Shown here one piece after another: positions 1 through 8,769 of a stretch of DNA of 64,000 nt; positions within the stretch are counted from its first letter, which is position 1; each line of letters begins with the position of its first letter. The position numbers and the translations under genes are program-made. The stretch lies in contig NZ_CP109132.1 of the NCBI RefSeq assembly GCF_035918015.1, forward strand, positions 3,844,001-3,908,000. Direction: 5' to 3'. Source of the stretch: Streptomyces sp. NBC_01754. Lineage in GTDB: Bacteria > Actinomycetota > Actinomycetes > Streptomycetales > Streptomycetaceae. The notes beneath the pieces are model-generated. The model was not told the origin of the DNA and searched no databases. It saw only the letters and a list, made by a program, of their open reading frames with translations.

Positions 1-109
1 CCGCGGCGAGGCCATGTCCCGCCGCGGCCAGCGCGACGCAGACCGCGGTGAACACCGCGGTCCTCATGAGCCGCAGACCGGCTCCGGCGCGTGCGACAGG
101 CATAGACAT
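1..109 (-). CDS. N-terminus of a membrane or secreted protein (partial)
   Basis: The reading frame runs off the left edge of the window. It starts at an ATG at 109; a second ATG lies two codons in. The 36 visible residues hold a few Arg residues and then a hydrophobic Ala/Val-rich stretch (TAVFTAVCVALAAAG), which fits a signal peptide or a first membrane helix. The family cannot be told from this fragment. It is divergent from the HATPase gene at 414. Confidence 0.5.
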   Translation of the reverse strand, partial: MSMPVARAGAGLRLMRTAVFTAVCVALAAAGHGLAA

Positions 110-413
110 GGCCGGGACATCATCGCACTGCGACCCCCGCTCCCGTACAGCAGGTCCGGAAGGTCGCCATCTGTCCCCATCAGGGGGTGATCGGGGTGTT
201 GGGTCCGTTCACCGGGCCCGCGCGACGTCCGGTCCGGACCGGACGCGGACGCGGGGCGGAGCGTCCGTACGACGCGGCCGGGGCCGGCCATACACCGGGA
301 TACGGGGTACCCGCATCCGCCGAATGAGCGCAGTCACAGCGCTTTGGTGCTTATCGGGTGTCCGCCGCGGCAATACGTAACCGTATGTCGAGCCGCGGCC
401 AGGAGGCTGGAGC
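110..413. other. Intergenic region with small palindrome
   Basis: This non-coding stretch separates two divergent genes and probably holds both promoters. At 373-386 lies an inverted repeat, ATACG-TAAC-CGTAT, about 30 bp upstream of the HATPase start. It could be an operator, but no regulator gene lies next to it. Confidence 0.35.
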
Positions 414-1004
414 ATGAGCATGTGGTGGTCACTCCATCTGCGGCGCGAAGCCGCGAGCGTTCCGCTCGCCCGTCGCTTCCTCCTCGGCACCATGGAGACG
501 GCGGGGGTGGATCCGGACATCTCCTACGACCTGTCGGTCGCGCTCAGCGAGGCGTGTGCGAACGCCGTCGAGCACGGCGGCCGGCCGGGCGCGGGGAACA
601 CCGATGAGGCCGGCCCGGGTCACGCCGCGGACGAGCGGTCCGGACGGGCCGGTGAGCAGTACCGGGTCACCGCTTATCTGGACGGCGAGAAATGCCGTAT
701 CGAGGTCGCCGACTCGGGGCCCGGTTTCCCCGTCCGGCGCCCGCTTCGCACCGCCGCACATCCGTCGGCCGGCCGGCGGACGGACCCGCACCCGCAGGCC
801 GGGTGCCCGTCCCCCGGCGGCGTGGCCCGCGCCGCCCTTCCCGGGGAACACCCCCCGGTCATGGCGGAGAGCGGCCGGGGGCTCTGCCTCATCGAGGAAC
901 TCTCGGACCACGTCACCTTCGGGAACCGGCCGGGCCGGGGCGCCGTGGTGAGCTTCGACAAGGTGCTGAAGTGGCGCGAGGGCGCGCTGCTCATGGTGTC
1001 CTGA
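414..1004 (+). CDS. HATPase-domain regulatory protein (RsbW/anti-sigma kinase-like)
   Basis: The 196-residue protein has a GHKL-type ATP-binding fold. An N-box is visible (SEACANAVEHGG, about residues 44-55), then a G1 box (ADSGPGFP) and a G2 box (GRGLCLIEEL). Proteins of this type in Streptomyces act as anti-sigma-factor kinases or stand-alone ATPases in partner-switching circuits. Two Pro/Gly/Arg-rich insertions separate the motifs and make the protein longer than the usual 140-150 residues. The ATG at 414 follows a GGAGG about 9 nt upstream. No antagonist or sigma gene adjoins it, so its partner is unknown. Confidence 0.8.
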   Translation: MSMWWSLHLRREAASVPLARRFLLGTMETAGVDPDISYDLSVALSEACANAVEHGGRPGAGNTDEAGPGHAADERSGRAGEQYRVTAYLDGEKCRIEVADSGPGFPVRRPLRTAAHPSAGRRTDPHPQAGCPSPGGVARAALPGEHPPVMAESGRGLCLIEELSDHVTFGNRPGRGAVVSFDKVLKWREGALLMVS

Positions 1005-1017
1005 GCAGCGCGCCCTC
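978..1017 (+). terminator. Perfect 16-bp stem hairpin at the 3' end of the HATPase gene
   Basis: Arms GAGGGCGCGCTGCTCA (978-993) and TGAGCAGCGCGCCCTC (1002-1017) pair perfectly around an 8-nt loop. The stop codon lies inside the right arm, so coding sequence and terminator overlap. There is no T-run, as is common in Streptomyces. Confidence 0.8.
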
Positions 1018-1019
1018 AC

Positions 1020-1049
1020 GGGGCGGGCGGCGGCGCGGCCGTCCGCCCC
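1020..1049 (-). terminator. Hairpin downstream of aminopeptidase P
   Basis: Arms GGGGCGGGCGGC (1020-1031) and GCCGTCCGCCCC (1038-1049) pair with one G-T wobble. It sits 7 bp beyond the pepP stop and ends transcription from the right, in a back-to-back arrangement with the hairpin at 978-1017. Confidence 0.7.
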
Positions 1050-1055
1050 ACCGGG

Positions 1056-2519
1056 TCAGCCCTTGAGACCGGCCATCCACGCCTCGACCTCGTCGGCCCG
1101 GCGGGGCAGCTTGTCGGAGAGGTTCCGGTTGCCGTCCTCGGTGACGAGGATGTCGTCCTCGATCCGGACGCCGATGCCCCGGTACTCCTCGGGCACGGTC
1201 AGGTCGTCGGCCTGGAAGTACAGTCCGGGCTCGACGGTGAGGCAGACCCCCGGCTCCAGGATGCCGTCGACGTACGCCTCGGTACGGGCCGCGGCGCAGT
1301 CGTGGACGTCCATGCCGAGCATGTGGCCCGTACCGTGCAGCGTCCAGCGGCGCTGAAGGCCGAGCTCCAGGACCTTCTCCACGGTCAGGTCGCCCAGCAG
1401 GCCCCACTCGACCAGCTTCTCGGCGAGGACCCGCTGTGCGGCGTCGTGGAAGTCGCGGAAGGCGGCACCCGGCTTCACAGCCGCGATGCCCGCCTCCTGC
1501 GCCTCGTACACGGCGTCGTAGATCTTGCGCTGGAGCGGGGTGAAGGAACCGTTGATCGGCAGCGTCCGCGTCACGTCGGCGGTGTAGAGCTCGTCGGTCT
1601 CCACCCCCGCGTCGAGCAGCAGGAGTTCGCCCGGGCGGACGGGGCCGTCGTTGCGGACCCAGTGCAGCGTGGTGGCGTGCGGGCCGGCGGCGCAGATCGA
1701 GCCGTAGCCGATGTCGTTGCCCTCCACGCGGGCACGCAGGAAGAAGGTGCCCTCGATGTAGCGCTCGCTGGTGGCCTCGGCCTTGTCGAGGACCTTCACC
1801 ACGTCCTCGAAGCCGCGTGCCGTGGCGTCGCAGGCCTTCTGCAGCTCGGCGATCTCGAACGCGTCCTTGACCAGGCGGGCCTCGGACAGGAAGACGCGCA
1901 GCTCCTCGTCGTGCTCCGCGGTGACCTTGTCGGTCAGCGCGGCGTCGACGCCCGCGTCGTGCCCGCGCACGCCGCGCACCGGTCCGGTGGCCTCGGCCAG
2001 GGCGGCCGGGAGGTCGCGGACGTCCTTCGCCGGGAGGCCCAGCAGCTGCTCGGCCTCGGAGAGGGAGTGGCGGCGGCCGACCCAGAGCTCGCCCTGGCCG
2101 TCGAGCCAGAACTCGCCGTTCTCACGGTCGGAGCGGGGCAGCAGGTAGATCGTCGCGTCGTGGCCGTCCGCGGTCGGCTCCAGCACCAGGACGCCGTCCT
2201 GGGTCCGGTCACCGGTGAGGTAGGCGTACTCGGTGGAGGGCCGGAACGCGTACTCGGTGTCGTTCGAGCGGGTCTTGAGGTTGCCCGCGGGGACGACGAG
2301 GCGCTCACCGGGGAAGCGTGCGGAGAGCGCGGCGCGGCGTGCGGCGGTGTGGCCGGCCTGGGCGATCGGCTCCAGGCCGTGCAGCTCGGTGTCGGCCCAG
2401 CCGGACTTCATGCTCTCGGCGAGTTCATCGGAAATGCCCGGGTACAGGCCGTTCTTCCGCTGCTTGATCGGCTCTGCTTCAGCTGTCTCCGGGGTTTCCG
2501 GGGTGAGCTCGTCAGACAC
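1056..2519 (-). CDS. pepP: Xaa-Pro aminopeptidase (aminopeptidase P, M24B)
   Basis: The 487-residue protein removes N-terminal residues that precede proline. It has an N-terminal aminopeptidase P domain followed by the pita-bread catalytic domain. The five metal ligands of M24B enzymes can be traced: Asp in LLLLDAGVE, Asp in YTADVTRT, His in GTGHMLGMDVHD, Glu in LTVEPGLYF and Glu in VRIEDDILVT. I place the start at the GTG at 2519 because AAGGAGAG stands 8 nt upstream; an in-frame start at 2543 would add eight residues without such a site. The gene is a cytosolic housekeeping type and stands alone. Confidence 0.9.
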   Translation of the reverse strand: MSDELTPETPETAEAEPIKQRKNGLYPGISDELAESMKSGWADTELHGLEPIAQAGHTAARRAALSARFPGERLVVPAGNLKTRSNDTEYAFRPSTEYAYLTGDRTQDGVLVLEPTADGHDATIYLLPRSDRENGEFWLDGQGELWVGRRHSLSEAEQLLGLPAKDVRDLPAALAEATGPVRGVRGHDAGVDAALTDKVTAEHDEELRVFLSEARLVKDAFEIAELQKACDATARGFEDVVKVLDKAEATSERYIEGTFFLRARVEGNDIGYGSICAAGPHATTLHWVRNDGPVRPGELLLLDAGVETDELYTADVTRTLPINGSFTPLQRKIYDAVYEAQEAGIAAVKPGAAFRDFHDAAQRVLAEKLVEWGLLGDLTVEKVLELGLQRRWTLHGTGHMLGMDVHDCAAARTEAYVDGILEPGVCLTVEPGLYFQADDLTVPEEYRGIGVRIEDDILVTEDGNRNLSDKLPRRADEVEAWMAGLKG

Positions 2520-2627
2520 GATTTGTCTCTCCTTATACGACACTGGGCCCTCTCCATCGTACGGGCGTACGGAAGGGGGGCCAGGGCCGGAAGGCCTCCG
2601 ACGGTCCCGGCACGGGTCGGGGTGCCG

Positions 2628-3992
2628 TCAGTCGAAGCGCACGGCCAGGACGACGACGTCCTCGGGGCCGTCCTCCCGCTCGGGGCCGCCGGGCAGGACG
2701 GCCCCCAGAACGTGGTCGGCGACGGCCCCGGGGTCCAGGCGCAGGGCCCTCGGTACGCCGGCCGCCGCGGCACGCAGCCGGGCGAACGCGTGGTCCGTCG
2801 GGCCACCGGTGCGCCGCAGCAGTCCGTCCGTGTAGAGCAGCACCGTTTCGCCGGACAGCGGGCTGAACTCCACACTCGGCGCCTCCCAGCAGGAGAGCAT
2901 GCCCAGCGGCGCGGAGAGTGACGTCTCCACGAACTCGGTGCGCAGGTCGCCGGTCACCAGGGGTGGGGCGTGGCCGGCGCCGGCCAGCAGGATCGTGCGG
3001 TGGCCGGGTTCGCAGTAGGCGTACAGGGCCGTGGCCGAACCCGCCGGGTCGGCGGTCAGCCGCACCAGGAGTTCCAGGTCGGAGAGTACGGCTACGGGGT
3101 CCTCGCCCTCCAGTACCGCGTAGGCCCGCAGAGCGGCGCGGAGCCGGCCCACGGCGGCCAGGGCGCTCGGGCCCGAACCGTTCACCGAGCCGACGGAGAG
3201 CCCCAGCGCGTTGTCGGGGAGGGGCAGGGCGTCGTACCAGTCACCGCCGCCCCTGGGGGTGGTCCGGTGGCGTACGGCCAGCCGCACCCCGGGGACCGGG
3301 GGGAGCCGGGCGGGCAGGAGTTCCTCGCGGATGACTGCGGCGTCCGCCCTGGCCCGTTCCAGCTCCAGGAGGCGGACCAGGTGCTGAGAGGCGTGGCGCC
3401 CGTACAGACCGACCAGGTGGCGTTGGCGTTCGAGCGGTTCCGCGGGCTCGTCGTAGAGCCAGACGGCCACGCCGAGCCGGCCGGCGGCGGGTGTGGTGAG
3501 GGGCTGGGCGTAGCAGGCGGCGTATCCGAGCCGCAGGGCGACCTCCCGGGAGCGGGGGTCGAGACCCGGGTCGCCGAGGATGTCGGGGCTGGCCTGCGGG
3601 CCGCCGGTGTCGGGGAGGCCGTCGAGGAACCGACCGTGGGCGGTGGCGCGGCGCGGCACGGTCTCGATGTGCCCGAGCTCCGCGTGGGTGAGGCCCAGGC
3701 CGACGGTGCGGGAGGGGCCGCCGGCGTCGCCCGGTTCGAGGACCAGGAGCCCCCGGCGGGCACCGACCAGGGCGGCTCCGGCGCCCAGGAGTTCGTGGAG
3801 TGCGCTGTCGAGGGTGCTGGTCCGGGCCAGTGACTCGGTGAGCTCCTGGAGGGTGGTCAGCTCGGAGACCCAGCCGGCCAGCCGGTCCTGGAGGAGGGAC
3901 CCCGGCACATCCGGCGGAGGTACGGAGGTCTGCGTTGAAACAGGAATCGGTGGATTGATTCCGGACAGTTTTGGCAGGTGCGGGGCGCTCAT
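2628..3992 (-). CDS. GAF-SpoIIE (PP2C-like) serine phosphatase homologue
   Basis: The 454-residue protein has a short Pro-rich N-terminus, a GAF-like sensor region (about residues 35-210) and a SpoIIE/PP2C catalytic region (about 235-454). Such phosphatases dephosphorylate anti-anti-sigma factors. GGDWYDALPLPD and TVLLYTDGLLRR are well kept, as is the terminal Asp region (REDGPEDVVVLAV). The segment that normally reads GDVxGHG reads VGSVNGSG, so a metal-binding Asp and a conserved His are replaced by Ser. The enzyme may be weakened or a pseudo-phosphatase. ATG 3992 is preceded by GGAAAG; in-frame starts at 4046 and 4076 are possible. Confidence 0.8.
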   Translation of the reverse strand: MSAPHLPKLSGINPPIPVSTQTSVPPPDVPGSLLQDRLAGWVSELTTLQELTESLARTSTLDSALHELLGAGAALVGARRGLLVLEPGDAGGPSRTVGLGLTHAELGHIETVPRRATAHGRFLDGLPDTGGPQASPDILGDPGLDPRSREVALRLGYAACYAQPLTTPAAGRLGVAVWLYDEPAEPLERQRHLVGLYGRHASQHLVRLLELERARADAAVIREELLPARLPPVPGVRLAVRHRTTPRGGGDWYDALPLPDNALGLSVGSVNGSGPSALAAVGRLRAALRAYAVLEGEDPVAVLSDLELLVRLTADPAGSATALYAYCEPGHRTILLAGAGHAPPLVTGDLRTEFVETSLSAPLGMLSCWEAPSVEFSPLSGETVLLYTDGLLRRTGGPTDHAFARLRAAAAGVPRALRLDPGAVADHVLGAVLPGGPEREDGPEDVVVLAVRFD

Positions 3993-4647
3993 GGCGTTCG
4001 GCTTTCCGACCGGCGCATTGTGCCGAATAGCATCGCAAACTCCCATGTCGTGCTGCGCCGCTATCAGTGAACCCACAGGTACACGTCACCACATTTACAC
4101 GCAGAAGCAAGGTGATGTCCAGCATTGTCCCTGCGGCATGTGTGGTTGTCCGGGAAGCCATTAACTTGGCCGAAAAAAGCACCCCCGTGTGAGTTTTTGC
4201 GATCGACTGGGCGTGCTCGGTAGGAAGCGCCCTCGGGACGAAGAGATCCGGGGGAGCGTCATCCCGGGCAAGCGGGGTACGTAATCGTGTATGGCCAAGG
4301 GCAGTTGTCACTGTCCTGGAACCCGACGACGAGCCCGGGCGTCCTCACCCGTGACGGCCGCACCCCCACTCCGCAGTGGCGGGGTTTGCACAAGGGGCGG
4401 CACGCCTGAAGCACACGCCGCCCGCGCGATGTTTTGACCGGACTCGGCTCCGCACCATTCTGTTCGGTTCCACTCTGATCTGTTTGGTTCCACTCCCGAT
4501 CGACTCGGCGCACGCTCGGCACCGACTACATGTGTCCGTACCGCATTCCCGACGGACACGCGCGCACAGTGAAGAGACGCACGCGCGGTACGACGAGCGC
4601 GTGGTGTGAAGTGGACCTCGGCGTTCAACGGAAAGGAACGAGCGCTC
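3993..4647. other. Long divergent intergenic region
   Basis: 655 bp between the SpoIIE-type gene and the prim-pol gene carry no convincing coding sequence. Base composition is lower in GC than the neighbours, especially 4040-4200 and 4440-4500, as expected for promoters. Its only clear internal structure is the pair of direct repeats at 4460-4495. Confidence 0.5.
4460..4495 (+). repeat. Two 16-bp direct repeats, 20 bp apart
   Basis: CTGTTCGGTTCCACTC (4460-4475) recurs as CTGTTTGGTTCCACTC (4480-4495), one mismatch, with a spacing of two helical turns. Position 150 bp upstream of the prim-pol start suggests an activator or repressor site; this is inference. Confidence 0.45.
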
Positions 4648-5331
4648 ATGCGCGAGATCCTCGGAAGGCGACGCAGGCGCCGGCTCCGGCGCACGGCACG
4701 TTCCGCCCGGCTCGACGCGGCGCTGACCTGCGCCACCGTCTGGAGATGGCCTCTCCTGCCGGGAGTGGGGCTGGCCACGACAGGCGCGCGCGGTGAGCGC
4801 GGGCGTGGGTGTGCCTGCCCGGACCCCGAATGCGCGGTGCCCGGCGCGCATCCCTTCGATCCCGGCCTCCTCGCGGCGACCACCGACGCGCGCATGGTGC
4901 GCTGGTGGTGGACCAACAGGCCCGTGGCCCCGCTGATCCTGGCCACCGGCGGACAGGCTCCGTGTGCGCTGAGCCTTCCGGCCGTGGCGGGCGCACGGGC
5001 GCTGGCCGCGCTCGACACCATGGGGCTGCGGCTGGGGCCCGTGGTCGCGACGCCCACCCGGTGGTCGCTGCTGGTCGCCCCGTACACCCTGGAACGGCTC
5101 GGGGAACTGCTGCACTCCAAGGACTGGGTACCCAGCTCCCTGCGGTTCCACGGTGAGGGCGGCTATCTCGTCCTGCCTCCGTCCGAGGTGGGCAAGGGGC
5201 AGGTGCGCTGGGAACGGCAGCCTTCGGCCGGACCGGCCACGCCCTGGCTCCCGGACGTGGAAACGGTCCTGGACGCGCTCGTCGAGGCGAGCACCGGTGC
5301 TCCGGGCGACGGCAGCAGACTCGCGTACTGA
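4648..5331 (+). CDS. Bifunctional DNA primase/polymerase N-terminal domain protein (chromosomal)
   Basis: The 227-residue protein begins with a very basic stretch (GRRRRRRLRR). It then shows the pattern of the prim-pol N-terminal domain found in Streptomyces: LPGVGLATTG, a Cys cluster (CACPDPECAVPGAHP) and a hydrophobic core around LGPVVATPTRWSLL. In plasmids such domains make primers and short DNA. Chromosomal copies of this size are common in Streptomyces and have no established role. ATG 4648 follows AAAGGA by about 9 nt. It lacks a helicase domain, so it is not a self-sufficient replicase. It is transcribed away from the SpoIIE-type gene. Confidence 0.65.
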   Translation: MREILGRRRRRRLRRTARSARLDAALTCATVWRWPLLPGVGLATTGARGERGRGCACPDPECAVPGAHPFDPGLLAATTDARMVRWWWTNRPVAPLILATGGQAPCALSLPAVAGARALAALDTMGLRLGPVVATPTRWSLLVAPYTLERLGELLHSKDWVPSSLRFHGEGGYLVLPPSEVGKGQVRWERQPSAGPATPWLPDVETVLDALVEASTGAPGDGSRLAY

Positions 5332-5823
5332 CCGCGTACTGACCGCGTACCGACCGAGGCCTCCGGCCCGGGCGTATCGCACGGTGCCAGGACGAGACGA
5401 CCGCGGGCGGCTCCCACCTCAGGGCGGGTGCCGCCCGCGAGCCGTGTCATCTCTGTCCGAAAGCGAACGGCCGTCTCCGCGTGGCGACGCGGGCGGTGGT
5501 GGAGGCCGCAGACGCTCCGCGCGGGCCGGCGGGTGACCGTCCGGGGCGGCGAGGGTTTTGGGTGCGTCGGCCGCGGGCCGGGTCCGGCTCGCGCGGTTTA
5601 CCGGGCGGGCGGCCTCTGGGCTCGTCCGCCGTCCTCGTGATCCTTGTCAGGAAACGCGGACGCCCGGTCGCTGGCGACGGGGGATGCACCAGCGACCGGG
5701 CTTCCAGAACCGTAACAAGAGATCTGCCGCTTGCAAATTCGATCTCGCCTATTCGGACAGTGATTTACCGACGAGTACGAGGCTGTGACAGGTGTCACCG
5801 AGCGGCCCGGGTTCCCGTGCCGG
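5332..5823. other. Convergent intergenic region with hairpin 5662-5701
   Basis: 492 bp between two convergent genes. Arms GCCCGGTCGCTGG (5662-5674) and CCAGCGACCGGGC (5689-5701) form a perfect 13-bp stem around 14 nt, a likely bidirectional terminator. A small direct repeat (TACTGACCGCG) directly follows the prim-pol stop. I see no gene in the rest. Confidence 0.55.
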
Positions 5824-6789
5824 TCAGTTGAGCGTCACCTGACGGTTGGTGAGGCCGCCGCGGGCGCGGCGCTCCTCACCGGTGAGCGGCGCGTCGGACG
5901 CCAGGGCGTCGGCGAGGCGCTCCGCGAACTGGGCCGCGGGCTTCTCACAGTCCTGCGCGCCCATGGACCCCGGCAGGTCCCAGACGGGTACCACCAGCCC
6001 GTGAGCCCGGAAGGAACCGACCAGCCGGGTGTCCTCGCCGAGGGAGGAGGCACCGGCCGCGTGCAGCCGGGCCAGGGCGTCCAGGAGCTGCTCCTCGGGG
6101 TGCGGCATGACCCAGCGCAGGTGGTTCTTCTCCGGGGTCTCGCACCAGTACGCGGCGTCCACGCCGCTCAGCAGCGTGGTCGGGATGGCCGCGGCGTTGG
6201 CGCGCTCCAGGGAGGCGGACACCTCGGGCGTGGCGTTCTCGGAGCCGGGTACCCAGAACTCGAAACCGGGGTGCACGACCGGCTCGAAAGCGGCGTCCGG
6301 GTCGAGGAGGTCCTGGAGCCGGGGGCCGTCGGCGGACACACGGCGGGCGGTGACCGGCGAACCGGGCGCCGCCTCCAGTGCCCGCTGCAGGGTGTCCGCG
6401 AGGTCGCGGCTGAGGTCGCCGGACGAGGTGTCGTTCTGCAGGGCGAGCAGCACCGAGCCGTCGTCACGGCGCAGCGCGGGCCAGGCCATCGGCAGGACCG
6501 TCGCGAGCGTCACGGAGGGTACGCCGTCGGGCAGCCCGCCCTTGAGCGTCAGCTCGACCGTCGCGGCGGGGACCAGTTCGCGCAGGGCGATCCAGTCGCA
6601 CTCACCCGTCAGGCCCTCGAACGGACGGTGGACCAGTTCGGTCACGGCCTGGGCGGCGGCGCGTCCGTGACACGCCTTGTACCGGCGGCCCGATCCGCAC
6701 GGGCAGGGCTCGCGGGCCCCGACGACCGGGATCTCACCGTCCTTGAGCTGAGGCTTCCCGGCCTTGGTCTGAGGGCGCTTCTTGGCCAT
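5824..6789 (-). CDS. DUF5926 family protein with SEC-C zinc motif
   Basis: The 321-residue protein starts with a Lys-rich leader ([18 protein letters not shown]) and a SEC-C zinc-binding motif ([16 protein letters not shown], about residues 28-43), the same metal site as at the C-terminus of SecA. The remaining 270 residues match the actinobacterial DUF5926 pattern as I recall it and hold no known catalytic motif. ATG 6789 is preferred over upstream starts because the Lys-rich leader is typical of this family. It is transcribed from a region shared with the HATPase gene at 6966. The function is unknown. Confidence 0.75.
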   Translation of the reverse strand: MAKKRPQTKAGKPQLKDGEIPVVGAREPCPCGSGRRYKACHGRAAAQAVTELVHRPFEGLTGECDWIALRELVPAATVELTLKGGLPDGVPSVTLATVLPMAWPALRRDDGSVLLALQNDTSSGDLSRDLADTLQRALEAAPGSPVTARRVSADGPRLQDLLDPDAAFEPVVHPGFEFWVPGSENATPEVSASLERANAAAIPTTLLSGVDAAYWCETPEKNHLRWVMPHPEEQLLDALARLHAAGASSLGEDTRLVGSFRAHGLVVPVWDLPGSMGAQDCEKPAAQFAERLADALASDAPLTGEERRARGGLTNRQVTLN

Positions 6790-6965
6790 GGTGGGCGTTC
6801 TCCCGATGACGACAGTGCGGTCTGGCGCGAGCCTAGCCGCCCCCGCCACCGCCGTGGCACACTCGTCGTCACCCCGCCGCGGGTACGGGTCCGTTCACCG
6901 GCGGACGTCTCCGGCGGGATCGCCCGCACGTACCGCCTACGGCCCTGCCGCCTGCCGGTGCCGTC

Positions 6966-7604
6966 TCAGCCCGCGTCGTCGAAGGCGTCCAGGGCGTCGG
7001 CCAGGCCGAGCCCGTCCAACGGTCCCAGGGTGCCCAGGGAGCCGAGCCCGTGCCCGCTGAGCGCCCCGAGCGGGCGCCGGCCGTGGTGGCCCTTGGCCGG
7101 GGCGCGGGATGTGATCGCCTGGGGAGCGGGCGCCGGGGAGACCAAGGCCCAGACCGTGACCTCGCCACGGGTGCCGTCCCGCACCCCCCATTCCTGGGCG
7201 AGGGCACTGATGATGTTCAGCCCGCGTCCGCCGCGGGCGGTCACCGAGGGGGTGGCCGGAACCGGCCTGGTCGGCCCGCCGCCGTCCGTGACCTCGACGG
7301 TCAGCGCTCCGGCCGGGTCCACACGCCAGGCGGCGCGGATGCCGCCGTCGCCCGCATCCGCCGGGCGGCTCGCATCCGCCGGCCGGTCCGGTTCTGCCGG
7401 GCGGTCCAGTGGCCTGCCGTGCCGACAGGCGTTGCTGAGCAGTTCGGAAAGGATCAGTACGGCGTCGTCGACCACCATGTCCGGCACCCCGCTGTCACGC
7501 AGCTGCTCGCGCATGCGATGCCGTGCCTGCCCCACGCCCGCAGGGCCATGAGGTACGGACATGTTCGACGACGTCGGCACTTCCTGTGCCACCACAAACG
7601 CCAC
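6966..7604 (-). CDS. HATPase-domain regulatory protein (anti-sigma kinase-like)
   Basis: The 212-residue protein carries an N-box (LSELLSNACRHGRPL, near residue 60), a D-G-G-G segment (EVTDGGGPTRP) and a G2 box (RGGRGLNIISALAQEWG). This is the single-domain GHKL ATPase fold of Streptomyces partner-switching proteins. A 30-residue Pro/Ala/Asp-rich insertion separates the N-box from the rest, and a long C-terminal tail (about 60 residues) is unlike RsbW. GTG 7604 follows AAGGAGG by 8 nt, so it is the best start; an ATG 14 residues in (MSVPHGPAG) is an alternative. With the gene at 414 it makes two such proteins within 7 kb. Confidence 0.78.
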   Translation of the reverse strand: MAFVVAQEVPTSSNMSVPHGPAGVGQARHRMREQLRDSGVPDMVVDDAVLILSELLSNACRHGRPLDRPAEPDRPADASRPADAGDGGIRAAWRVDPAGALTVEVTDGGGPTRPVPATPSVTARGGRGLNIISALAQEWGVRDGTRGEVTVWALVSPAPAPQAITSRAPAKGHHGRRPLGALSGHGLGSLGTLGPLDGLGLADALDAFDDAG

Positions 7605-7744
7605 CCCCGAGACCTCCTTCGCCCCACGCCACGGATTGGATGCCCCCCTGGGATGTGCCGGAAACCGGCCCATGCCCTGTCAGTGATGCATTCGTCACGA
7701 TCGAATGCGGAGTGAATGCGCCGGTGCACACCCCGTAAACAATA

Positions 7745-8572
7745 TTAAGAACGCCCCAGCTGTGACAGAACCTGCTTGGGCCGGTTGGTGATGATCGCCT
7801 CCACGCCGAGGCGTACGCACAGGTCGACGTCCTCCGGTTCGTTCACGGTCCAGACGTGCACCCGGTGGCCCGCGCGGTGCAGTCGCTCGATGTGCCCCGG
7901 GTGGTTGCGTACGATCCGCATCCCCGGACCGGCGATCCTCGCTCCGGCGGGCAGCCTCCCGTCGCGCAGCCGTGGAGAGATGAACTGCATGAGGTAGACG
8001 GTGGGCACCGTGGGGGCCGCGGCACGGACGCGGTACAGGGAGCGTGCCGAGAAACTCATGACGCGTACCGGGGACAGCTCCTCGGACGGCGGGTCGGCCA
8101 GACCGAAGCTCTTGAGGGTGTGGAGCAGCCGCTCCTCCACCTGGCCCGCCCAGCGGGTGGGGTGCTTGGTCTCGATGGCCAGCTCGATCGGCCGCCCCTG
8201 TGCTCGGACCTCGCAGACCAGTTCGAGAAGGCGTTCCAGGGTCAGTACGGACGTGAGCTCACCCGGCACCGGGTCCCAGTCCGGGGATTCCTCGCGGTCC
8301 TTCCAGGAGCCGAAGTCGAGGGCGGCCAGATCGGCGAGCTCCAGCGCGGAGACGGCGCCCCGGCCGTTGGAGGTGCGGTTCACCCTGCGGTCGTGCACAC
8401 AGACGAGTTGCCCGTCCGCGGTGAGCCGTACGTCGCACTCCAGGCCGTCGGCACCGTCCTCGATCGCCTTCCGGTAGGCGGCCAGCGTGTGCTCGGGTGC
8501 GTCGTCGGAGGCTCCGCGGTGGGCAATGACCTGGATGGGACGGGGCGTGGAGGGTAGGTGTGCGTGGGTCAC
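7745..8572 (-). CDS. Glycerophosphodiester phosphodiesterase
   Basis: The 275-residue protein hydrolyses glycerophosphodiesters to glycerol 3-phosphate and an alcohol. The TIM-barrel signature is clear: IAHRGASDDAPEHTLAAY near the N-terminus, then GLECDVRLTADGQLVCVHD with the metal-binding Glu and Asp and the catalytic His. ETKHP and the final HVWTVNEPEDVD are also typical. No signal peptide is visible, so it should be cytosolic. The start is a GTG at 8572. The ribosome binding site is weak, but the catalytic motif begins 15 residues in, which leaves little room for another start. It is divergent from the HtrA-type gene. Confidence 0.88.
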   Translation of the reverse strand: MTHAHLPSTPRPIQVIAHRGASDDAPEHTLAAYRKAIEDGADGLECDVRLTADGQLVCVHDRRVNRTSNGRGAVSALELADLAALDFGSWKDREESPDWDPVPGELTSVLTLERLLELVCEVRAQGRPIELAIETKHPTRWAGQVEERLLHTLKSFGLADPPSEELSPVRVMSFSARSLYRVRAAAPTVPTVYLMQFISPRLRDGRLPAGARIAGPGMRIVRNHPGHIERLHRAGHRVHVWTVNEPEDVDLCVRLGVEAIITNRPKQVLSQLGRS

Positions 8573-8769
8573 GGCGCCATGGTGTCACCGGGACGCGGCG
8601 GCTGCGGGCACCTTGTCGGCGCGGGCCGTTTTGCCGGATGTAAGGATTGGTGTGCGGATGCACAGGTCCTGCTTACAGTGGCCTGACGTGCTGTGGGAAA
8701 AGCTGACCGCGGACACGTACACAGCGGATCTCTTGCCGAACGCCGAGTGGAACCAAGGAGTAAAAAGCT

